A stretch of DNA of 64,000 nucleotides, taken from positions 62,001-126,000 of the forward strand of contig NZ_NUGT01000020.1 in NCBI RefSeq assembly GCF_002574545.1, read 5' to 3'. The notes beneath the pieces are model-generated. The model ran no database searches and had not been told where the DNA came from. It saw nothing but the letters and a program-made list of their open reading frames with translations. This DNA comes from Bacillus sp. AFS055030 (lineage in GTDB: Bacteria > Bacillota > Bacilli > Bacillales > Bacillaceae_G). Within the stretch, counting starts at the first letter, position 1, and each line of letters begins with the position of its first letter. The translations under genes and the position numbers were made by a program. Positions 26,424-35,580 of this stretch are shown piece after piece.

Positions 26424-29400
26424 TTATTTAACTAATGTAAACTGAGTTAATTTAAACGAATCAACATTTATTAACTTATTTGTTGCAGCACTAGATTTTG
26501 TACCTGTAGCAACAATTTTAATAGTGTGTGCTTTGTTTGCTAGATTTTGAATATCGAAAACATTTACTTTATATTTACGACTAGAAGAGTAAAGATCAAT
26601 TTGCTTGATTTTTTTACCATCGATATAAACATCAGCTCTACCCATATTCTTATCTTTTAAAGCATAAACAGTTATTCCTGTACCACTAAAATTATATTGA
26701 AGTGATCCAGTAGACCCTTTTGTTTGATTAATCGTGCCACCAGATGCACTCGTATATTTTAACTTACTCCAAGTTCCAGAGTATTTAACATTAGCATCAG
26801 TGTTCTCTACTGTTTTTGTCGTTTGCACTGAAATATTTAGACTATATTGGCCAGAGCCTTTTACAGCAGATGGTACCATGTAGTACATTCCAGTTTTTGT
26901 TGGTTTAAATACAATTTTTTCAGTAGATGTAGTACTAGCAGATTTTTTCAATTCTTTCGCACCATAAATAGTTGATGTACCAATGTTGTATAATGAAAGA
27001 TCAAAGTTTGCATTGGAAGGGCCAGTTAATGCGATTTCATATGTTTTGCCTGCTAATAAATTTTTAGCCCAAACATCTTTAAAGTCTTTTGCGTCAGGAT
27101 TAAGACTTCCTTTTGCAGTACCTGTTATATAAATTCTTGCTTTTGTATCATCATCATTTACGTAATTAATAGATTTTGAATATGGTGTCTCAGTTTTATC
27201 CTTTGTATTAATTACGACAACATAATTATACGTTTTTCCAGCCGTCATTGCAGTTGTATCTGTATAAGACGTTGTAGTGATCGGTGTTTTATTTAATTGT
27301 ACATAATCAGTTTGTGATGAATCTTTGCGATAAATAGTATACGATTCAGCCCATTTTGGAGCAGTCCATGAAATAACTGGATATTTTTTTACCGTATCAA
27401 AAGATGTTTTTAATGCAATCGGATTATCTTTTACAATGAATCGATCTAAATTGATCCCTGTAGCAGATTTTCTTGCCGCTGGATCATTTTTTCCTGTCCA
27501 TACAATTCTTATTGAGTGGTTTCCATAAGTTGTAAAATCATATTTTAATAAACTTTGTTTCGATTTTAACGTATCATTATAAAGCGATGGTGATGCAATC
27601 TTTTTACCGTCAATATAAACATCGGCAATTCCTTGAGAAGGATTTTTAAAACCTTGCCATTCAATGCTTGACCCAACAAATGAGAAATTAACTTCACCTA
27701 TAGAATTTAGGACTCCTGCCATTCCTTCAGAGAATTGTTCATTGAATACTGGATTCCATTCTCCATCTAAAGTTACTGATTCTGAATCATCTTCATACGA
27801 TCCACCGAAATTACCAGAATAAAGTTTGTAGTTTCCTGATCCTTTGAAGTCGTAGACATTTACAAAATAGATTCCAGTTCTAGGAGCAATAAAATTAATC
27901 TTCTCTTTTGATGAATTTATGTTCTCTGAGTAAGCAACCATACCATTCTTATTATTTACACTAGTAGTTGACTCATCATATACATACAAATCAAAATCGC
28001 TTCCTGCTTGTCCATTCAATGAGAATGTGATGCCTTGGCCTTCTTTTAATGATATTGCATAAACATCATTTTTATCTTTTGTAGAATCAAGACTTCCATT
28101 TAATACACTTTTATCTAATGGAATACCAGGTGTATCATTGTCATCAAAGTTATTTAAATTTGATGATTTAACTATTTTTCCTGTGCTTACAAATCCTTTT
28201 AGTGTTTCTAATTTTGCTCCTTTTGCACTTGTATATAGTTTAAGCATCTCTGGTGACATATTCGGATGTAAACCTAATAAAATAGCAGCAGCACCCGTAG
28301 TATGCGGAGTTGCCATAGATGTTCCACTATAGTAATCGTAGCTTTGTGTATAATCAGAAACATATTTAGAATTAATGACTGTCTTTGGATCATTCGATTG
28401 TACATAATCAGCCATGTAGAAAGGGAAATCATATCGATTAACCTCAAACTTAGTATCTTTATAGATCCCTTCAGATAAACCTTCAACATTTAAACTTGGA
28501 CCCATGTTAGAAAAAACATTTAAATGTAAACTATCCTGTACAAACGATGATTTTTCTTGGCCTTCTAAGGCGTTAATCCCTGTTAATAATAACTTACCAC
28601 CATTCGAAAGATAATTTTTTAATAACTCAGTATCTGATTTTGTTAAAGTAGCACCTTCTTCAGAGTTAAATCCAATACCATTTCCAGAAAACCAAATTAC
28701 TGCATCGTATTGTGATAAATCAGTACTTTTCATTGATAAAGAAGATTCAGAACTGATTGTAACTGTATTTACTGAAGAATACTTAGATAACAATTTTTGA
28801 TATGTCGGTAAATAGTTTTTAAAGATTTTTGATAATTCAGGGATGTCTTTGAGCATGTCTGCAAGATCATTTTCATCATCTTGAACTAGTAAAATCTTTT
28901 TATTCGTGTCCGTTAAATCTAAATAACTTAATGCTTTATCAAAAGCAGCCTGTCTTTGTTTTTCAGATATCTTTTCAAATCCAATACCATCAAAGATTGC
29001 TTTGTAATTGTCTCCAGCAATTTGAGCTGATGCTCCCGCTTTGTCAATTTTTAATAATTTTGTAATATCATCGATTGGATATTTAGGGATTGAACTTAAA
29101 ATGTCAACTCCAGGAGCAGCAACATCAACAGATTCTGCACCATAATTCGAGAAAGGAGCTAAGTTACCTTTATTATCAACAGCAGCTACAGATAATATAT
29201 TTGAACTTTCAAAGCTTGCCGGATAAGCTTCCATTTCATCATTATCCATTCCGTCATTACCTGCAGCGGCTACAAATAAGCTATTAGAATTTGCAATTGC
29301 TTCTTCAAGTAATGGATCATATTCTCCACCACCCCAGCTGTTATTTGTAATTTTTACGCCCATACTTTTAGCGTATTCAATTGCTTCAATCGCATCTGCA

Positions 29401-30377
29401 GAAGTACCTCCAAAAGGACCGATGAACTTTAATGGTAAAATTTTTACATTAGGAGCAACACCAACTACTCCTTTATTATCTTTTAAACTTGGACCTTCTA
29501 AAGCTGCAGCAATTGTACCGGATACATGGGTACCATGTTCATCTCCATCAAGTGCATCATAAACGGTATTATCATCGTTATAAAAATCCCAACCATTTAC
29601 ATCATCAACATAACCATTATGATCATCATCAATTTTATTATTAGGAATTTCCTTAGTATTTGTCCAAATTTTACCTGCTAAATCTGGGTGGTTAATATCT
29701 ACGCCAGTATCGATTACACCAACTACTACTTGCGCTTCGGGTTTTGAAAGTTTTGAACTAAAATTAGTCCAGCTTTCAGGTGCATCGACATCAATATCTA
29801 CTTTTCCTACACTATCATTAATCGTTTGACCTTTATTATTAAGTCCCCATAATTGATCATAAAAGTCATTCGCATTATTGAAGTCAGAAGCATAATATTT
29901 GTAGTTCGGTTGTACCGATTCAACATTTGGATCTTTTTTCAACTTAGTTATGTACTCAGTAGAGCTTTCACCAGTTGGGATTTTTACTACTTCAGCATTT
30001 AAATTCTTTAATTTCTTTGAAGACTTTAAAGAATACTTTTTCTGAAGAGTATTAATTTCACCTGAAGTTACTTTCTTTTTGTATTTAACGATTAATTCAC
30101 CTGTTTGTTCATTATGTTTTGTTACGAACTGTTTATTTTTTAATTTATCTCTTAATTTAGTTTCAATTTTAGATTCTGCCTTTTTCGGGAGTACTTTACC
30201 ACTTACTTTTGGTACTTCTTTCATTTGGCTTTTTCTAACGTTTTTACCAGAGTCTACCTGATTAGTAACTGAACTATTAGCCCCTGTTACTGATGCTGCT
30301 TGAACCGTTCCAGAGTAAATACTTGAAAATAATAGAATGGTAGATACAGGTAGCGCTAAATAATTTTTTTTCTTCAT
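26424..30377 (-). CDS. Secreted subtilisin-like serine protease with large insert, PPC and carbohydrate-binding-like repeats
   Basis: 1317 residues. Signal peptide 1-27 (TVQA cleavage), prodomain to about 165, S8 domain with D223 (VIDTGVD), H281 (EHGTHVSG), N374 (AAAGNDG) and S687 (SGTSMATPHTTG). Some 250 residues (about 430-680) lie between the DVAAPG stretch and the catalytic serine; this insert holds ILLVQDDEND and VIWFSGNG, reminiscent of a glutamine-amidotransferase-like/flavodoxin-like fold. Then two PPC-like beta domains (about 760-860, 1110-1200), an Fn3-like segment, and two copies of a module containing ADVYIDGKKI. Likely extracellular, cell-surface or matrix active. RBS AAAAGGGG. 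Monocistronic. Confidence 0.9.
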   Translation of the reverse strand: MKKKNYLALPVSTILLFSSIYSGTVQAASVTGANSSVTNQVDSGKNVRKSQMKEVPKVSGKVLPKKAESKIETKLRDKLKNKQFVTKHNEQTGELIVKYKKKVTSGEINTLQKKYSLKSSKKLKNLNAEVVKIPTGESSTEYITKLKKDPNVESVQPNYKYYASDFNNANDFYDQLWGLNNKGQTINDSVGKVDIDVDAPESWTNFSSKLSKPEAQVVVGVIDTGVDINHPDLAGKIWTNTKEIPNNKIDDDHNGYVDDVNGWDFYNDDNTVYDALDGDEHGTHVSGTIAAALEGPSLKDNKGVVGVAPNVKILPLKFIGPFGGTSADAIEAIEYAKSMGVKITNNSWGGGEYDPLLEEAIANSNSLFVAAAGNDGMDNDEMEAYPASFESSNILSVAAVDNKGNLAPFSNYGAESVDVAAPGVDILSSIPKYPIDDITKLLKIDKAGASAQIAGDNYKAIFDGIGFEKISEKQRQAAFDKALSYLDLTDTNKKILLVQDDENDLADMLKDIPELSKIFKNYLPTYQKLLSKYSSVNTVTISSESSLSMKSTDLSQYDAVIWFSGNGIGFNSEEGATLTKSDTELLKNYLSNGGKLLLTGINALEGQEKSSFVQDSLHLNVFSNMGPSLNVEGLSEGIYKDTKFEVNRYDFPFYMADYVQSNDPKTVINSKYVSDYTQSYDYYSGTSMATPHTTGAAAILLGLHPNMSPEMLKLYTSAKGAKLETLKGFVSTGKIVKSSNLNNFDDNDTPGIPLDKSVLNGSLDSTKDKNDVYAISLKEGQGITFSLNGQAGSDFDLYVYDESTTSVNNKNGMVAYSENINSSKEKINFIAPRTGIYFVNVYDFKGSGNYKLYSGNFGGSYEDDSESVTLDGEWNPVFNEQFSEGMAGVLNSIGEVNFSFVGSSIEWQGFKNPSQGIADVYIDGKKIASPSLYNDTLKSKQSLLKYDFTTYGNHSIRIVWTGKNDPAARKSATGINLDRFIVKDNPIALKTSFDTVKKYPVISWTAPKWAESYTIYRKDSSQTDYVQLNKTPITTTSYTDTTAMTAGKTYNYVVVINTKDKTETPYSKSINYVNDDDTKARIYITGTAKGSLNPDAKDFKDVWAKNLLAGKTYEIALTGPSNANFDLSLYNIGTSTIYGAKELKKSASTTSTEKIVFKPTKTGMYYMVPSAVKGSGQYSLNISVQTTKTVENTDANVKYSGTWSKLKYTSASGGTINQTKGSTGSLQYNFSGTGITVYALKDKNMGRADVYIDGKKIKQIDLYSSSRKYKVNVFDIQNLANKAHTIKIVATGTKSSAATNKLINVDSFKLTQFTLVK

Positions 30378-31055
30378 TGTTGAGCCCCTTTTTTAATAGA
30401 TTCAAAGTAAATTAACTAGACAAACATATGTAACAACTAACCATTTCTCCATTTATTTAAATGATAGATTAGAATTTATCACTAAATGGATTAAACTTTA
30501 TATATAGTTACATCAGTTCCAAATCAAAACAGTGAGTCCCCTCCTTTCTCTTGGAATTATTTTCTAGTAAACACTCGAAAATACCTTTTAGATTACGCAA
30601 AAACAGGAATTTTGGATTTAATAATTTAAATTTCCGAGCAGTTTCAAGGTCAAATTACCTATAACATAATTAACAAAACATGTGTTTTTCTTAATATTAA
30701 TAGAGTAAAAGCTATAATTGTAACAATCTCTTATTAATCGTAAGGTGTCTATAATAAAATAACATATATTTTAATATTAATTTAAAATAAATAGAAAAAA
30801 TTTCCTTATTTTTTGATTCCAGGGCAAATAAATTTAATTCAAATTTTTTATACACTAGAATTAAGAGTAAATTGGGGGAATAAAAGCAATTATGTTGCTT
30901 ATTACATTTAATCGGGGAATTATTAATATATTTAGTGTTTTGTGAAGTGATATTTTGTCGAAGTGTTATTTTGATTTTTTGTACAATAATAATAATGAGA
31001 TAGCAAAATAGCTCATTACTAAAATAAGAATCCAAACATGTACTTAGGAATACAA
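30378..31055. other. AT-rich region upstream of the second protease; no gene accepted
   Basis: About 680 bp. A weak TTGACC-type -35 near 30650 on the minus strand may belong to the protease promoter. The only long frame (minus, 30712-31035) has no ribosome site and a composition of chance AT-rich sequence, so I reject it. Confidence 0.5.
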
Positions 31056-31056
31056 T

Positions 31057-31086
31057 TAAAAAGAGTCTCCTAAAATATGGAGACTC
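31057..31086 (-). terminator. Terminator of the DUF3055-like gene
   Basis: Perfect 8-bp GC-rich stem GAGTCTCC / GGAGACTC, 8-base loop, T tract on the minus strand, 8 bp after the stop codon. Confidence 0.9.
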
Positions 31087-31093
31087 TCGCTTT

Positions 31094-31384
31094 TTAATAT
31101 TGATCGCTAAAAATTCGTTGATCCAAAATAGAATGAAAAAATTCTTCTATTTCTTTGATGTCCTCAGATGCAATTCCTAGTTTATGTTCCCAGTGTTCTG
31201 GATGGTCTATATCTTCTCTGCAAAGTAGAACCATTCTTCCACTTTGAATTGATACAACCATTGCTTTGCCTAGAAATTTTTCTGAAAAGATAACAGCAAA
31301 GTCGTAGCGATGGCTACCTGCAGCGATACAGTAATAATGAATGTTTTGGTTTTCTTTCTCTTCCGATATAATGTAGAAATTCAT
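31094..31384 (-). CDS. Small conserved protein, DUF3055/SAV0927-like
   Basis: 96 residues from ATG 31384, chosen because AAAGGAG lies eight bases upstream; an in-frame GTG at 31393 is part of that region. The pattern RYDFAVIFSEKFLGKAMVVSIQSGRMVLL followed by an acidic helix EDIKEIEEFFHS resembles the DUF3055 family of small Bacillus and Staphylococcus proteins. No membrane segment or signal. Function of the family is unknown to me. Monocistronic. The 281 bp upstream contains only promoter-like AT-rich DNA. Confidence 0.6.
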   Translation of the reverse strand: MNFYIISEEKENQNIHYYCIAAGSHRYDFAVIFSEKFLGKAMVVSIQSGRMVLLCREDIDHPEHWEHKLGIASEDIKEIEEFFHSILDQRIFSDQY

Positions 31385-31674
31385 CCCTACCACTCCTTTT
31401 TTACACCATATTTTTTACTTTGAGCATCTTACACTTAAATCGAATAGTTGCATCGATTTTTAAAAAGAAAAGAGTGTATGAACCCCCTTACTTATTAATT
31501 AGCTAAATATGTCAATTTTCCTTCATTTTAATTGTTAAAATTTTGTGACAAATTAAAAAATATGTCGTAAATGCATCAAAACTATATACAAGTAATTAAA
31601 TGTAACTTTATCTTTACATATTCAAATTATTTCTCATAAAAAAGTTAAGCATTTAGTTGTTTATCTTAAACTAT

Positions 31675-32238
31675 TTATTTTACTGAATTTAACTTTTCGG
31701 CAAATTCTTCTTCTAAGATTGCCAAACAGACATGATCATACCATTTATCTCTAATTTTTAAGTTTTTACGATAATATCCTTCTTTCACAAATCCAACCTT
31801 TTCAAGGACGCGTAAAGACGCTAAATTTTCAGGATTTACTTCTGAAGTTACTCGGTGGAACTTCAAATCTTCAAATGCAATTTTCAAAGCAAGTTTCAAA
31901 GCTTCCGTCATATATCCATGACCATTAAATTTTTCCCCAATATGATAACCAACCATACAACTTTGTTTTGGTCCTCGTGTGACAAAAATGAACTGTACTT
32001 CTCCTATTAAAGTTAGATCATTTTCTTCTTTTTTAAAAATCGCAAAATCATATCTACTATCTTCTGCACTTTTTTCCATAAACTCTTTAATACTATTCAT
32101 TTGACCTTCAATTGTATAAAAATCTTCCTTTCTTAACGTAGGAGACCATTTCTCAAAATGTTCTTTATTTTCAACATGTAACTGTAACTTAGCTTCTGCA
32201 TCTTCAAATGTATATGGGCGTACGATAATTTCTTTCAA
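31675..32238 (-). CDS. GNAT N-acetyltransferase, RimJ/RimL-like
   Basis: 187 residues from a TTG at 32238 preceded by a perfect GGAGGAG five bases away; the ATG 39 bp further upstream lies before this site. The GNAT fold is clear: IIVRPYTFEDAEAKLQLH, VGYHIGEKFNGHGYMTEALKLAL (acetyl-CoA P-loop, about residues 98-120), VNPENLASLRVLEKVGFVKEG and WYDHVCLAILEEEF. The RimJ/RimL subgroup acetylates N-terminal alanine or serine of ribosomal proteins, but many relatives modify other amines, so the substrate is open. Stands alone. Confidence 0.88.
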   Translation of the reverse strand: MKEIIVRPYTFEDAEAKLQLHVENKEHFEKWSPTLRKEDFYTIEGQMNSIKEFMEKSAEDSRYDFAIFKKEENDLTLIGEVQFIFVTRGPKQSCMVGYHIGEKFNGHGYMTEALKLALKIAFEDLKFHRVTSEVNPENLASLRVLEKVGFVKEGYYRKNLKIRDKWYDHVCLAILEEEFAEKLNSVK

Positions 32239-32398
32239 AATAACTCCTCCAATAACTGATCTATATCTACGATTCATTAACCATTAAATTTTTTGATTAA
32301 AATATACGGAAAATTGTTAATAATTAAATTTTATCATAAAAAATGACAAAAATGCTATTTCTTGCACATTATTGGACAAATTAAAAAGGGGTGATTTG

Positions 32399-33196
32399 AT
32401 GGAAGTAAAGCCGTTGTCAGAAGTCGAAAAGTTAGCCTTAAAGAAACAAAAAATATTTGACCAAAGCCATCTCCGCTACATTTTAAGAAGTATGCTTGCA
32501 AGTATGTTTATTGGATTCGGTGTAATGGTTGCTTTCAAAACTGGGAATGGTTTTTATCTAGTACATTCTCCTGTTGCTTACCCAATCGCTGCATTAACAT
32601 TTGGTTCAGCAATTGTTTTAATTTGGTACGGTGGTGGAGATCTCTTCACTGGGAATACATTTTATTACACCTATGCTGCATTGAGGGATAAAATGAAATG
32701 GCCAAAAGTTGTTGAGCTCTTGGTTTATAGTTATGTAGGAAATGTTTTAGGGGCATGTCTATTTGCTTTGATCATTTATACAACTGGACTTTTTGATACA
32801 CAAGACTCAAGTACATTTTTATTATCAGTTGTCGAGCATAAAATAGATAATTCTATTTTTCATTTATTCTCAAGGGGCATCTTATGTAATTGGCTCGTCT
32901 GTCTTGCCTTTTTCATACCAATGTCATTTGGTGAAACTGAAAATTTAACAAAAATTACAGCGATGATGTTATTTGTGTTTTGTTTTTTTATGTCCGGTTA
33001 TGAGCATAGTATTGCCAATATGTGCTCCTTTGCGATTGCTCTTGTAATTGACCATCCTGACACAATTACCTTTTCAGGTATGATACGTAATTTAATTCCT
33101 GTTACGATAGGTAACCTTATTGGTGGAGAATTTATGATGGCTGTAATGTATTATTTTGCAAACAAACCATTTTTTGATGAAGTAGATTCAAAATAA
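32399..33196 (+). CDS. Formate/nitrite transporter family (FNT) channel
   Basis: 265 residues with six membrane spans. FNT features: GFGVMVAFKTGNG, the YGGGDLFTGNTF loop after helix 2, RGILCNWLVCLAFFIP before helix 5 and the signature GYEHSIANMCSF with the central channel histidine. Such channels pass formate, nitrite or hydrosulfide across the membrane. Start ATG 32399 follows AAAAAGGGGTGAT; an in-frame TTG at 32372 is upstream of it. No formate or nitrite enzyme gene is adjacent, so the substrate is unclear. A terminator follows immediately. Confidence 0.9.
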   Translation: MEVKPLSEVEKLALKKQKIFDQSHLRYILRSMLASMFIGFGVMVAFKTGNGFYLVHSPVAYPIAALTFGSAIVLIWYGGGDLFTGNTFYYTYAALRDKMKWPKVVELLVYSYVGNVLGACLFALIIYTTGLFDTQDSSTFLLSVVEHKIDNSIFHLFSRGILCNWLVCLAFFIPMSFGETENLTKITAMMLFVFCFFMSGYEHSIANMCSFAIALVIDHPDTITFSGMIRNLIPVTIGNLIGGEFMMAVMYYFANKPFFDEVDSK

Positions 33197-33225
33197 GATT
33201 TTGGAATAATCCAAGATCTTTTTTC
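33195..33225 (+). terminator. Terminator of the FNT gene
   Basis: Stem AAGATxTTGGA / TCCAAxATCTT around ATAA, then TTTT on the plus strand. Confidence 0.85.
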
Positions 33226-33270
33226 TTTTTAAAAAGCCTCTATTAAATTAAAATGTTGATTTTCCAAACT

Positions 33271-33299
33271 AAAAAAGAGGCTGTCTGTTTAGACAGCCT
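33271..33299 (-). terminator. Terminator of the DUF7660-like gene
   Basis: Perfect 9-bp stem AGGCTGTCT / AGACAGCCT with a GTTT loop; six T residues follow on the minus strand. Confidence 0.9.
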
Positions 33300-33334
33300 T
33301 TAGAGTTTCTTATTTAACTACCATGGTAGTTGAA

Positions 33335-33553
33335 TTATTCATATCTACTTCCTTTTGCAAATTCGATCCACTTAGGTTCTTCTGACAATAAAACAGAATA
33401 AGAGGTACATCTTTGCATCGCATCCAAAAATGAAACAATATTAGCGCTTTCCCATTCCTTCTGGTTATCTAAATTATCTTGTTTCATTATCTCTAAAAAT
33501 TGAATCAAATCTTTTTTAGACTTAACTTTCTGCTCAATCTCATTAAATTTCAA
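33335..33553 (-). CDS. Small DUF7660-like protein
   Basis: 72 residues: an N-terminal helix (KVKSKKDLIQFLEIMKQD) then NQKEWESANIVSFLDAMQRC, the pattern VxSKxDFIxFLxxLxxD...EWENxxLxxFLEAM that I recall for DUF7660. Acidic, soluble, no known function; relatives are often found next to toxin/immunity genes, but nothing of this kind is visible here. RBS AGAGGTAATGC is fair. Monocistronic with its own terminator. Confidence 0.6.
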   Translation of the reverse strand: MKFNEIEQKVKSKKDLIQFLEIMKQDNLDNQKEWESANIVSFLDAMQRCTSYSVLLSEEPKWIEFAKGSRYE

Positions 33554-33781
33554 TATGCATTACCTCTCATCTTTGATAACAATTTTAACTTCCTTATCCA
33601 ACTATTGCATCAATTCGTTGCATAAATGAGTGATTCAGGTCATTAAAAAAGGTAAATCTTTATTTAATAGGACTTACCCTTCTTTACTTCTTCAAAACAA
33701 ATTGCATGACTTTTTATGTGCCTTAATTTTAGCCATGTATGTTTATTCCCGTATTTTTCCCTATATTGCATTTGAGACATA

Positions 33782-33910
33782 TTAGTTGGTAGCTAATGAT
33801 TTCTTTAACATCTTTATCATGTTAACAATATCAGGTGAATTTTTATGTTTTGATTTATAACCAAGATATATCTCATTTTTTATGAAACAGTTTGGGAGGC
33901 TTATTTTAAT
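33782..33910 (-). pseudogene. C-terminal remnant of a LysR-family regulator
   Basis: Open minus-strand frame of 42 codons with no start, preceded by in-frame stops. It reads IKISLPNCFIKNEIYLGYK followed by SKHKNSPDIVNMIKMLKKSL and a stop; the IYLGYxxxxxxSP...FIxxLK pattern is the usual end of a LysR substrate-binding domain. The rest of the gene is missing. The other sequence in the 33554-33921 gap shows no feature. Confidence 0.6.
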
Positions 33911-33921
33911 CTCCTAATCAA

Positions 33922-34308
33922 TTACAGCATTTTATATATTTCAATAAGGTTCTTATCTGGGTCATGAAAATGTGCAATACGTGATCTCCATTCTTTACGA
34001 TCGTGTGGTTTAGTAATAAATTCAATCCCATTTTCTCTTAACCGGTTATAAGTCATATCAACATCTTCTACTTCAAATTGAAGTAAAAATTTTGTTTGAG
34101 ATCCCCCTTCTAAAAATATCTTTTCCTCTCCGACCACTTCTGCCATGGCTTTTCGGGATAAAAGCTCGATTTTCGTTTCTCCATTATTGAAAAGTGCATA
34201 TTCCATTTCTTCCTCGTACCAACTTATTGAAAGTCCTAATAAATCTTTGTAAAAATTGGAACTTTTTTTAAAATCATTAACCAACAGTCTGATTTGTAAT
34301 AACTTCAA
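33922..34308 (-). CDS. VOC family protein (glyoxalase/bleomycin-resistance/dioxygenase fold)
   Basis: 128 residues, a single VOC domain with both beta-alpha-beta-beta-beta modules: MKLLQIRLLVNDFKKSSNFY...LLGLSISWYEEEMEYALF and FEVEDVDMTYNRLRENGIEF...RIAHFHDPDKNLIEIYKML. The metal-ligand pattern H...E is partly present (HFHDPDKNLIEIY). Members bind small hydrophobic or antibiotic ligands or catalyse lyase reactions; the exact role is not deducible. RBS AGGAGGAGATTG precedes the ATG at 34308. Monocistronic. Confidence 0.82.
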   Translation of the reverse strand: MKLLQIRLLVNDFKKSSNFYKDLLGLSISWYEEEMEYALFNNGETKIELLSRKAMAEVVGEEKIFLEGGSQTKFLLQFEVEDVDMTYNRLRENGIEFITKPHDRKEWRSRIAHFHDPDKNLIEIYKML

Positions 34309-34586
34309 TTCAATCTCCTCCTATTAAAATTCCCTTCATTTATAAAAAAAACCTTATGTAAACTAAACCTGTAGCCCATCTACATTTCTAGTTACCATAA
34401 ACTAAATATATTTTCTGAATTTAACTTCGATATACTTACGAATAATCCCTTCTCTAAATCAAGAGAATGGCCTGATTGTTGAATAGAATGACTCATCCTT
34501 TTTAAAAACTTTTTTGTCACTTAACATCTGAGCAGTAAAATGCACCTTGTATATTACGGTTTGATAAAATTTTCGGTAATCAAAAG
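34309..34586. other. Intergenic region upstream of the VOC gene
   Basis: AT-rich, no coding-like frame; presumably carries the VOC promoter. I could not define -35/-10 boxes. Confidence 0.4.
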
Positions 34587-34627
34587 AAAAAAGGAGATTT
34601 AGAGAAGCTCTCTCTAATCTCCTTTTC
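34587..34627 (-). terminator. Terminator of the ABC exporter operon
   Basis: Stem AAAAGGAGATT-AGAGA with complement (18-bp imperfect), four-base loop, TTTTTT on the minus strand. The 254 bp between it and the ATPase stop contains only unsupported short frames, including a 24-codon one behind GGAGG with too long a spacing. Confidence 0.75.
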
Positions 34628-34881
34628 CATAGATAGATTCACAATTTCATTAGACTGTTTATTATCCAAATCAGTTAAATAATTATTAATCTATTATTGA
34701 AATTTTAAATTTATCCTTTAAAAAATGATAAAATTTACTTTCAATTGGGTTACTAGACATACGTATTTATTACCTCCAACCGAAAGTAATATCAATACAA
34801 GAATTACTATCAAGCTTTTTTTGAGATATTTTTATGATATGCCCCCCATTTTATAGATGGATATTGCAAAGTTTAACACAT

Positions 34882-35580
34882 CTATTTTATTCTTGACTCA
34901 TTCGAACTTTGGATTGATAAAACTCCATCTTCCATATAATATACTTGATCACAATAACTTAGCATTCGTTCATCGTGCGTCACCATAATTGCTGCTTTTT
35001 CTCTCTTCTTTACCTCACTAGCAATTAATTTTACAACTTCATGAGCTCGGTTTGAATCTAAGCTTGCTGTAGGTTCGTCTGCTAGAATGATACTTGGTTG
35101 ATTAAATAGTGCCCTAGCAATTGCTACACGTTGACGCTCACCACCAGATAATTCATTTGGCATTTTTGTCAACTTATTACCTAAACCAAGCTCAGTTAGT
35201 AATTCAACTGCATATTGCTGGTCATTTTTAGTTAACTTTCCAGACATTTTTTTTATTAATATTAGCTGGTCATATACAGATAAGTACGGAATTAAGTTAG
35301 ATGATTGTAAAATAAACCCAATTTCATTTAAACGAAAGTCTGCAAGTTGTTTAGCATTTAACGTTGTTACATCTTGACCATTTACGCTTACTTTTCCTGA
35401 AGTTGGTTTTAATAATGCACCAATCATTGATAATAATGTACTTTTACCAGATCCAGAAGGTCCAACAATGGCAACCAACTCACCGGGATTCACAGTAAAA
35501 GAAACTTCTTTTACTGCTGTTACAATCGAATGCCCCTCTTTATATTGTTTAGAAACGTGATGTAATTGAATACCACTCAT
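34882..35580 (-). CDS. ABC transporter ATP-binding protein, MacB/LolD class
   Basis: 232 residues. Walker A GPSGSGKST (about 39-47), Q-loop LQSSNLIPYL, signature ELSGGERQRVAIARAL, Walker B IILADEPTASLDS, H-loop MVTHDE. Together with the FtsX-like permease encoded directly upstream (stop and start adjacent, TAAATG) it forms a MacB-like transporter. Controlled by the upstream TetR gene through repeated operators. Substrate probably an antimicrobial compound or lipophilic stress agent; this is inferred only from regulator type. Confidence 0.92.
   Translation of the reverse strand: MSGIQLHHVSKQYKEGHSIVTAVKEVSFTVNPGELVAIVGPSGSGKSTLLSMIGALLKPTSGKVSVNGQDVTTLNAKQLADFRLNEIGFILQSSNLIPYLSVYDQLILIKKMSGKLTKNDQQYAVELLTELGLGNKLTKMPNELSGGERQRVAIARALFNQPSIILADEPTASLDSNRAHEVVKLIASEVKKREKAAIMVTHDERMLSYCDQVYYMEDGVLSIQSSNESRIK

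Noticed and set aside
30712-31035. 107-codon minus-strand frame between the second protease and the DUF3055-like gene
   Set aside because: No ribosome site, residue composition of random AT-rich DNA, no domain pattern.
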